Of a stretch of 64,000 bases of DNA, positions 56,160 to 64,000 are shown in pieces. Positions within the stretch are counted from its first letter, which is position 1. Every line of letters begins with the position of its first letter. The notes below the pieces were generated by a model. It worked only from the letters and a program-made list of their open reading frames with translations, made no database searches and was not told where the DNA came from. Position numbers and translations under genes: made by a program. Source of the DNA: Bidens hawaiensis (lineage: Eukaryota > Streptophyta > Magnoliopsida > Asterales > Asteraceae); the NCBI GenBank assembly GCA_021521415.1, contig JAIQDT010006491.1, positions 1-64,000 of the forward strand, in the 5' to 3' direction.

Positions 56160-56736
56160 ATAATTACTTAACGGGATACGGCAATTTTGGCGCATATTAC
56201 TGAGAAACCCGCGGATGAGAAGCGAATCGAAGATATACCGGTTGTGCGAGATTTTCCGAAAGTTTTCCCGGAGGATTCGCCTGGACTCCCTCCTATTCGT
56301 CAAGTCGAATTTCAAATCGAGTTGACACCCGGTGCAGCACCCATAGCCCGAGCCCCGTATCGGCTCGCACCGGCGGAGCTTCAGGAACTGTCCACACAGT
56401 TGCAAGATTTGTTGGATAAGGGTTTTATCCGACCTAGCTCATCGCCATGGGGAGCCCCTGTCTTGTTTGTCCGAAAGAAGGACGGGACTTTCCGAATGTG
56501 TATCGACTACCGGGAGTTGAACAAGGTGACGGTCAAGAACCGTTATCCTTTACCCCGAATCGATGATTTGTTTGACCAGCTTCAAGGATCGAGTTACTAC
56601 TCGAAGATCGATCTACGATCTGGTTACCATCAGCTAAGAGTGCACGAAGAAGATATCTCTAAGACGGCTTTCAGAACACGGTATGGTCACTACGAGTTTT
56701 CGGTTATGCCTTTTGGCCTAACCAACGCACCAGCAC
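56160..56736 (+). pseudogene. Chromoviral reverse transcriptase fragment
   Basis: The frame open from 56172 covers the linker ([17 protein letters not shown]) and the N-terminal half of Ty3/gypsy [43 protein letters not shown] and [10 protein letters not shown]. It stops abruptly before the YxDD box, at CAAATAATAATAAAC. It resembles Tekay/Del elements but lies in the opposite orientation to the chromovirus piece at 52812-55228, so the two are separate fragments or were rearranged. Confidence 0.88.
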
Positions 56737-56856
56737 CCAAATAATAATAAACAAATTCATCATCACAGTTAACAAAACTAACAGTACAAAAACAAATTTA
56801 GTGCATTTGAAAGTTCTATGGTTGTCCTTCACTCATCCTTAATAATATAAATATAG

Positions 56857-56948
<92 letters not shown>
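56857..56948 (+). repeat. (AAT)n microsatellite
   Basis: About 30 uninterrupted AAT units lie just left of the Athila LTR. The long Ile, Tyr and Leu runs predicted on the minus strand at 56816-57083 come from this repeat. Confidence 0.98.
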
Positions 56949-56949
<1 letters not shown>

Positions 56950-58258
56950 GGCGGTGCGTCTTGATGTGTGCGTGCGTGTGGTATAAAATATGAGAGGATG
57001 GGATGATTTGCTTTTGCACAAGATCGTGTTTTAAATTTATAAAAGTGATTTCTACAAAGACTAAACACACACAAAATAGGCAAGTGTACCTATCGTATAT
57101 GTAGAATAGTATTGGTAAGAACCAAGTATCGATCCGTGGACATAAATGTTTCTAATGATAAATCGTTGTTTTACTTTAATCGAAGGTTTTAGTCATTTTG
57201 GGGTTAATTTTTGTGAACTTTTTATAAAATGTAAATACTTATATATAATATATAGGTGACCAAGACAAGAGATTCTAACGAGTTGTTCAATTATGCGAAG
57301 GTTACCATCTAAGATCAAGAATCCAATCCATTTTAGCATTGATAATTGATATATAAACATGTGGTAGACTTGCCGTAATAATATATGATAGATATCTCCT
57401 TAAGCCTTAAGTGAGCATCTTTGGCACGAAGGAGGTAGCATGCGCATTTTAAAGTCCATCCTTTCTTAATGTCATGCCACCTCAATAATGTCAATTTAAC
57501 TTGGCAAGTAGTTTCGTAAAGTAGAAAGATTAGGATTGACTTCGATTTCTCAAATACCAATTCTAACAACTTCGGGTGGTTGTAGTTAACTCACACAACC
57601 TCCCCTTGGTTGATTTATGTAGGTTATAATTACACATTCCATTAACATATGACTTCTCTAATTTGATATCCTAAGCAAAGCCATTTTCGGATTACCAAGG
57701 TTTAGAGAAATACATCATAACTTATATCTAATCATTTCTAAGTACAATATAAGGATCCATGTTTCGATAATGTATCAAAATATTTCTATTTTTCAAGAAC
57801 ATGAATCAATCATGAATGATTTCCAATGGGATTGACAACCACCAACTTTGAATTAGTGATTTAAGATGGTGAAACATTTCTCATCAAAAGATAATTGTAA
57901 TATAACCATGTACTTTACTAGACTAACCCACATGTTTTATATAATCATCAAGTAAAACAAAGCTTCTTCATAGATTTTAGATGGTAAAAGGAGTTTAGCT
58001 CATAATGAGCATGATGATAAACATTAAGATGAATGATGATAACAAATACATGATTAAACTTGGAACAATCTAACCAAATGTAGATGAATCTTCCTCCTTA
58101 ATGGTGATGATGATGGATGATGATGATCGTTGATGGTGATGACCTCCAAGCCTTCAAACTCTTCACTAAGTCTTCTATGTGAGTGTTAGTGTGTGTTTTA
58201 TAAGTGAAAACCGGATAGAACTCTTTTCAAGGCACACCAAATGAGTGCAACATGTGCC

Positions 58259-58268
58259 ACTATTTATA
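58259..58268 (-). promoter_or_regulatory. TATA box in the Athila 3' LTR
   Basis: CTATAAATAG is seen on the minus strand, followed about 30 bases on by a pyrimidine/purine mixture that suits transcription start. It lies next to the GC-rich repeat block. Confidence 0.65.
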
Positions 58269-58279
58269 GGCAATCTGGA

Positions 58280-58760
58280 TAGTGAGGCACGGCCTCGTGC
58301 TTGATGAGCACGCCCCCGTGTATTTTTATGACATGTGCCAGATTTATTTTGTCGTTTCTGGAAGGTAGGCACGGCCCCGTGCTTCCTGAGGCACGCCCCC
58401 GTGCTTTTTAGTGACATGTGCTAATTCTTTTTGTCGTTTCTGAGAGGTAAGCACGACCCCGTGCTTCCTGAGGCACGCCCCCATGCTTTTTAGTGACATG
58501 TGCTAATTGTTTTTGTCGTTTCTAAAAGGTAAGCACGGCCCCGTGCTTCCAAAAGCACGACCCCGTGTCCAGCTGTTCACTATTTTGTCTTTTCTTGTAG
58601 ATTTTTTTGTCTTTTCTTAAAATTGACCAGAAGCACAGCCCCGTGCTTCCAAAAGCACAGCCCCGTGTTTCCAAAAGCACAGCCCCGTGTTTCCAAAAGC
58701 ACAGCCCCATGTTTCTTGAAAGCACAGCCCCATGTTTCCTGAAGCACAACCCCATGTTTT
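58280..58760 (-). repeat. GC-rich inverted-repeat arrays in the Athila LTR
   Basis: Two nested arrays are present. At 58280-58580 about three and a half units of ~85 bp each contain GCACGGCCCCGTGC, which folds with 6-bp arms (GCACGG/CCGTGC). At 58625-58760 about six units of ~22 bp are based on AAAGCACAGCCCCGTGTTTC. The arrays lie just upstream of the TATA box in element orientation. Confidence 0.9.
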
Positions 58761-58940
58761 GCTGTTTTCTTTGGTTTTTCTTTGGTTTTTCATTCGTTTC
58801 TTCGTTTGAGGCTTGGATTCACCTGAAAATACATTTTAACATGATAAGTAGTTATTTTAACTATATTATACGATAGAAGTTGCAGTTTTTAGAGATTATT
58901 TGATGCTAAAAAGATGTATATTTTTATATACATCAAACAT

Positions 58941-58974
58941 CCCCACACTTGAACCTTGCTTGTCCTCAAGCAAG
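58941..58974 (-). promoter_or_regulatory. Polypurine tract with 5' hairpin, Athila element
   Basis: On the minus strand CTTGCTTG-AGGA-CAAGCAAG (58974-58955) forms a perfect 8-bp stem. It is followed by GTTCAAGTGTGGGGATGTT, which abuts the LTR. It is the plus-strand primer region. Confidence 0.8.
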
Positions 58975-59461
58975 CTACTTATAAATATTCTCTTAAAATA
59001 GCAAGTTAGGACCATAACTTAAACATCTCCAAAAGAGTTCCAAGAAAATGGGAACAAAATAACCAACCTAAAATCATAGGAATATATGTAGTGATATATA
59101 AAAAGTTGATTTTGTTTTTATGAGTTTCCGTTTAAGCAAAACGTCACGTTCTCACAATGTTCACTCACTCTCGGTTTTATATCTGATCATACCTGTAATA
59201 TATGTATGTGAACACTCTTAGTCAAGATGTAACATGTGAAAATAAGCTTGTAACAAGTTCAAATCTCCACCTTTGTGAAGGGTTGCATAGATTAGAAGGT
59301 AATATGGGTTGGTTTTGGGTATTTGGTGGTGGTTCAAGGGTTTTAGGTAAATGAGGATGGTAAATACAACTTCTGCTGATTGTCGGGAGTCTTAAGATGT
59401 CTTCAACATTTAGCTACTTTCTCCCGATTGCTATTTTTTTTAACTAGTAACTCTTTTAAGG

Positions 59462-59803
59462 TCAAATCGTCAAGGCCAGTTTGTCGAGGATGTGGATAAG
59501 TTCTTCCTCAATCCTGCTCTGAACACAACTCCCAACTTTAATGGATCGTTCGGCTTTGAGCCTAATAGCTCCCACCCTCATTAGTTCGGTATATTCATGC
59601 TGAGACTGAGTTTGACTTTTTCTACATCTTCCTTTGTGGGACCAGTTTCCGCAACCTAAGCATTGTTCATATCTTTTTGCTCTTCTCTTCATTGCGTTTT
59701 TGGAAATTCCACAGATTGGTGGCCTTTGTTTATCTTGGCGCCACTTTTTCCTTACCTCATTGCTAAAGAGAAAGATTCTCTCCCTAAGTTCTGGAGGCAA
59801 CAT
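59462..59803 (-). other. 113-codon ORF with a zinc-knuckle-like motif in the Athila 3' region
   Basis: The frame MLPPELRERIFLFSNEVRKK contains CLGCGNWSHKGRC (CX2CX4HX3C), which resembles a CCHC knuckle, in a basic setting. It has the same orientation as pol and lies between integrase and 3' LTR, where Athila elements can carry an env-like ORF. No membrane segment is present. It might be a captured fragment, for example of a MULE/FAR1-type protein, or a reduced extra ORF. Not recognised with confidence. Confidence 0.4.
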
Positions 59804-60351
59804 AGGTTTTTGCGAAATGTATGCAACAAAGGAAATTGAAATCGAAAGAATGCATTTCCAGTTCTTTAGGGTCTGCCGGTAAAAAACCAGTGTTGTATTT
59901 GCCTGTGAGATGGATAAAGTGGTATGGTAAGGTTTATGGTTTTGTGATTTGAAGAATGGTTTGATGGGATTGTGACAATATTACCTTCTTCCTTATACAA
60001 TGCTTCGTGCGGTCTTGAAATGAATAATTGCGACAAGTTCTAAATCACACGAAACATGTGACTCACTCAAAGCTTCCGAAAAAATATTTATATGGCATGA
60101 GGTTTATCTCACAGTAACGGAGGAATTTGGTATAAACGCCATATTTTGCATAAATTTCTTCTCGGTATTACAAAACTTCTTTTTACTTTTTCACTTTTCT
60201 TTGGTTATAGTAGATTAGTAGTTGGTTATTTGCAAAAAATTTTCTTGGATTTTTCTTTAGGTTTTGTTATAAAGCTAATCTTTGTTTGCTACAAAAATTT
60301 TGTTATTAGAGAATCTTATAATTAGTTGAGCAATCAGTTGGTCAAGTAATT

Positions 60352-60391
60352 CCCCTCCCCACACTTGAATCTCACATTGTCCTCAATGTGA
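60352..60391 (-). ncRNA. Hairpin plus internal purine-tract motif, Athila element
   Basis: On the minus strand TCACATTG-AGGA-CAATGTGA gives a perfect 8-bp stem with loop AGGA, followed by TTCAAGTGTGGGGAGGGG. It corresponds to 21550-21592 of the nested element and lies about 1.4 kb upstream of the real polypurine tract. Confidence 0.6.
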
Positions 60392-60564
60392 AAAGATTCA
60401 TAAAAAGATTCATATAAAGTATGGAGGGTAAAATGGAAAGGAACTTCCCTACGGGCTAACGAACTTTCGACAGAGCGTCCCCCGTGTTTCGTCCGTTTTC
60501 CTGTAGTGTACCTAAGTAGTAAAACTGCAAACAACTAACAAACATCCAAATCACAATTATTATA

Positions 60565-60608
<44 letters not shown>
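60565..60608 (+). repeat. (ATT)n microsatellite in the Athila 3' region
   Basis: About 13 ATT units, slightly interrupted at both ends. No gene. Confidence 0.95.
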
Positions 60609-60738
60609 TTTATTTATTTATTTACGATGCCTAGTTTAATCAGGGTCTTGGCCATACCCTACTCCCAATATGTTTATCGGATTTGGTGGAGGATTAGTAC
60701 CTTTGAGACGGTCTCGAATGGTCCATCGATGTATGGTT

Positions 60739-63700
60739 TTAATCGATGTCCATTAACTTTGAACTTGTGGCCGTCAGAAGTTGAAATCTCGACTGTCCCG
60801 TAGTCAAAAACTGATTAACTATGTGTGGACCTGTCCAACGAGATTTCAACTTTCTTGGGAAAAGACGTAAACGTGTGTTGTATAACAATACACGATCGCC
60901 AACTTGAAATTTTTTGTTTCCTTTTAAATAAGCGTCGTGTAAACGTTTAGTCTTTTCTTTGTAAAACCAGGAATTTTCATATGCCAGTGCTCTTAGTTCT
61001 TCTAGTTCATGAATTTGATCTTTCTGGTTTTTATCGGCGGATATTAGATCAAAGTTCACTGCTCTGAGAGCCCAATACGCTTTGTGTTTTAGTTCTACGG
61101 GTAGATGACATGCCTTACCATAAACAAGTTTGAATGGTGTTGTTCCTATGGGGGTTTTGTAAGCTGTTCTATGGGCCCACAAAGTGTCATCTAACTTTTC
61201 TGCCCAATTTTTGCGATTCATTCCTATAGTTCTTTCTAAAATCCTCTTGATTCCTCGATTTGAGACTTCTACTTGCCCACTGGTCTGAGGGTGATATGGT
61301 GTTGCCAGTCGGTGGTGAACTCCATATCGTGCTAAGACTTTGTCCATTAGGGCATTGCAGAAGTGAGTACCTCTGTCGCTGATTAAGGCAATTGGAGTAC
61401 CGAATCGTGAAAATAACTTTTCGAGAAATCTTACTACAACCCGAGCATCATTAGTGGGAAGAGCTTGAGCTTCTACCCATTTAGAGACGTAGTCGACTGC
61501 TACTAGGATGTACTTATTTCCGAATGAGTTAGGAAAATGGCCCATGAAATCTATTCCCCATACATCAAAGACCTGACAAAATTGAATGCCTTTTTGAGCT
61601 ATCTCATTCTTGGCTTAGATGTTCCGGGCTCTTTGACAAGCATCGCATGCTTGGATCAAAGCATGTGTGTCTTTATATATGGTGGGCCAGAAAAATCCTG
61701 CATCAAACACTTTTCTGACCGTGGTGACGGTACTGTGGTGTCCCCCAGTAGGTCCTTCATGGCAGTGTTTGAGAATATCTAAGGCTTCCTTTCCTGATAC
61801 ACACCTACAAACTACCTGATCAGCACCTATCCTAAACAAGTAAGGGTCTTCCCAGAAGTAGAACTTAAGGTCGGAGAAGAATTTCTTCCGCTGTTGATGA
61901 GTGAGTCCTTTCCTTAAGATTCTACATGCTAAAGAGTTCGCGAAATCGGAAAACCAAGGACTTTCATCTTCCTCCTGCATGACTGCTCGGATATGCATGA
62001 GAACATCATGTGGAAAATTATCATTGATAATTTCCTCGTGGTGTCCTTTTGAAGCTGGGCATTCTAAGCGCGAAAGATGGCCTGCGGCTACATTTTCTGC
62101 TCCTTTTTTGTCGTTAACTTCAATGTCGAATTCTTGGAGTAGTAGAATCCATCGGATGAGTCTGGGTTTTGCATATTGTTTGTTGAAGAGGTATCTTATG
62201 GTGGCATGTTCGGTGTATACTATGGTTTTGGAAAGAACTAGGTAGGATCTAAACTTTTCAAAGGCGAAAACTACTGCTAATAACTCTTTTTCTGTTGTAG
62301 TGTAATTTTCTTGTGCATCATTAAGAGTTTTACTAGCATAGTAAATTGGGTGAAAATGTTTTTCTTTGCGTTGTACGAGTACGGCTCCAACTGCAAAGTC
62401 ACTTGCATCGCACATGATCTCGAATGAAGGGTCCAATCGGGTGTAGTCATGATTGGTGCGTTGACAAGTTTGTCTTTTAATATGTTGAATGATTCAACAC
62501 ATTCTTCAGAGAAAACGAATGGTGCGTATTTCTCTAGAAGTTTGGTCATAGGTCTAGCAATTTTGGAGAAGTCTTTTATGAAGCGGCGGTAGAAGCCTGC
62601 GTGACCAAGAAAACTTCTAATGGCTCTGACTGAAGTTGGTGGTGGAAGTTTGGATATGGTTTCTATTTTGGCCCTATCAACTTCTAGTCCTGCTTGGGAT
62701 ATCTTGTGACCTAGAACGATGCCTTCTTTGACCATAAAATAACATTTTTCCCAGTTGAGTACTAAGTTTACTTCTTCACACCTAGCCAACATTTTGTCTA
62801 GGTTTTTCAGACAATGATCAAAGGAGTCTCCGAAGAATGAGAAGTAGTACATGAAAACTTTCATAGAGTGCTTGATCATTTCATGAAAGATGGCCACCAT
62901 GCAACGTTGGAAGGTGGCTGGAGCATTACATAATCCAAATGGCATTCTTCGGTAGGCGAAGGTTCCATACGGACATATGAAGGTGGTTTTCTCCTGATCC
63001 TCATGAGCGATGGGAATTTGAAAGTATCCGGAGAATCCATCAAGAAAACAGTAGAACATTTTCCCAGATAATCGCTCAAGTATTTGGTCGATGAATGGAA
63101 GTGGGAAATGATCTTTTCTTGTGGCGTCATTAAGCTTTTAGTAATCAATACAAACTCGCCAGCCTGTGATGGTTCTCATTGGTATCAACTCGTTCTTCTC
63201 GTTCATTACGACCGATTCCTCCTTTCTTGGGTACTACTTGAACTGGACTTACCCAAGGTGAATCCGAGATTGGGTAGATTAATCCGGCATCAAGCAGTCC
63301 ACATCTTGCATGTTGGGATTGAGACGTCTTTGATGTTGGACCACGGGTTTGTATTCTTCTTCCATGAGGATTTTAGTGAGTACAAAAGGAGGGACTGATG
63401 CCCTTGATATCCATGATATTCCATGCGATAGCCTTCTTATGGTTTTTGAGAACCTTAAGAAGTTCGTCTTTCTCTTTTTGAGAAGGGTGAGATGAAATAA
63501 TTACTGGAAGTTGAGAGTCTTTTTCTAGAAAGGCGTATTCGAGATGTTTTGGTAATTCTTTTAACTCTAAGGCTGGTGGTTCTTTAATTGATGGTTTTGA
63601 TTTTTCATTACATTCAGTGATCTCATATACTATTTCTGATGTATCCTGATAGTTATTGATAGTATTGAGATTATCATTTTCTAAATTGGGTTTGGTAATA

Positions 63701-63975
63701 GTGTCAGTTAAGATTTGCGTTTCTAATGAGGTATTAATGGAAGATTTTCGCACACAGCAACTCACGATAGAATCGATTATATCGACACAGTATAATGTGT
63801 CATCGTGATGTTGCGGATATTGCATAGATTTTCCTATGTCAAAAGTGATTGCCTCGTCATTGACCCTGAGAGTGAGTTTGCCGGTGAAAACATCACTTAT
63901 AGCCTTTGCGGTGGCTAAAAAGGGTCTTCCTAAAATCAGAGGTACACTTTTGTCTTCCTCCATGTCTAGAATCAC
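60739..63975 (-). pseudogene. Athila protease-RT-RNase H-integrase, broken
   Basis: Four blocks are readable on the minus strand. 63975-63373: C-terminal protease region (VILDMEEDKSVPLILGRPF) and linker. 63059-62277: RT, where the usual aspartate pair after VFM is replaced by tyrosines (VFMYYFSFFGDS, codons 62849-62844). 62436-61615: RNase H, where two catalytic aspartates appear changed (YTEHAT at 62211-62209 and AAGHLSR at 62082-62080), then the integrase zinc region ([19 protein letters not shown]) ending in TAA. 61545-60739: integrase core, with D, D and E all kept (GIDFMGHF upstream of the ATG, SDRGTHF, GQVEVSN). Breaks lie near 63060-63370, 62440 and 61615. The element cannot encode its own polymerase. 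The frame continues past 63975 toward the window edge. Confidence 0.92.
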
Positions 63976-64000
63976 AAAATCTACTTGGGAAACAAACTTG

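Larger units (their letters stand above)
56962..58935 (-). repeat. 3' LTR of the Athila element
   Basis: In plus coordinates it begins TGATGTGTGCG and ends TACATCA, giving 1974 bp. The left end is set by TG/CA ends and by similarity to the last bases of the other Athila-type LTR. The right end is set by the abutting polypurine tract. Confidence 0.8.
56962..64000 (-). mobile_element. Athila-lineage Ty3/gypsy element, 5' part outside the window
   Basis: On the minus strand the window shows the end of gag-protease, RT, RNase H, integrase, a 1.8-kb 3' region, polypurine tract and 3' LTR (56962-58935). Protease-end, RT and integrase sequences match the Athila style. The 3' LTR shares terminal sequence layout (TGATG..., CACTTGCC, ...ACATCA) with the nested element at 18033-24458. 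Catalytic residues of RT and RNase H are mutated and frames are broken. The expected left target repeat would be CGTCT (56957-56961), but its partner is beyond the window. Confidence 0.9.

Noticed and set aside
56816..57083. Long poly-Leu, poly-Ile and poly-Tyr frames on the minus strand
   Set aside because: They are translations of the (AAT)n microsatellite.
1..64000. CRISPR array, bacterial operon or phage features
   Set aside because: Repeats found are LTRs, minisatellites and microsatellites; gene structure is eukaryotic.
1..64000. Functional tRNA or rRNA genes
   Set aside because: tRNA-like strings are primer-binding sites or a SINE-like A/B box; no complete cloverleaf or rRNA sequence was recognised.

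Overview
This window is plant nuclear DNA, almost certainly from a eudicot. Introns are short and GT-AG, the intergenic DNA is AT-rich, and LTR retrotransposons of several plant lineages (Tat, Athila, Tekay-like chromovirus, copia) are stacked on one another. The extra third ORF in one copia element and the overall repeat style suggest Asteraceae. That placement is inference from memory of similar sequences, not proof. I see only two host genes that look intact: a pectin methylesterase/invertase inhibitor at 30746-31336 and a six-exon Jagunal-like membrane protein gene on the minus strand at 33295-35745. A decayed second inhibitor copy lies between them.

Layout. 1-705: flank with a possible tRNA-derived SINE. 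706-12947: a young, nearly intact Ty3/gypsy Tat-lineage element on the minus strand (TSD AACAC), which carries a five-exon gene on the opposite strand between integrase and 3' LTR. 12953-15249: AT-rich DNA with a possible Helitron and a T-rich minisatellite. 15250-29325: a degenerate Ty1/copia element (TSD CTAGG), split in its gag by a nested Athila-type non-autonomous element at 18033-24458 (TSD TTCTG) that has its own unrecognised ORF. 29326-37907: the gene island. 37908-39177: a solo LTR (TSD AAGAA). 40083-52482: a second, older copia element with an extra third ORF (TSD ACTCT). 52812-55228: 3' end of a Tekay-like chromovirus, minus strand. 55330-55805: hAT transposase remnant. 56160-56736: fragment of a chromoviral reverse transcriptase. 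56962 to the window end: an Athila-lineage element on the minus strand whose 5' part runs out of the window; its catalytic residues are mutated.

Four elements have both ends in the window, and the solo LTR has both flanks; each has an exact 5-bp target-site duplication, so these boundaries are firm. LTR-to-LTR divergence judged by eye ranks the insertions: Tat element under 1 percent, nested Athila-type about 1 percent, host copia a few percent, second copia roughly 4-5 percent.

The most interesting signals are structural: (a) hairpins with a purine loop directly 5' of purine-tract motifs, occurring twice in each of two Athila-type elements, with stems that differ in sequence yet remain paired; (b) a duplicated hairpin with changed but paired stems in the second copia element; (c) the spliced opposite-strand gene in the Tat element; (d) the 300-codon ORF kept open in the non-autonomous Athila-type element; (e) a duplicated primer-binding site in the Tat element.
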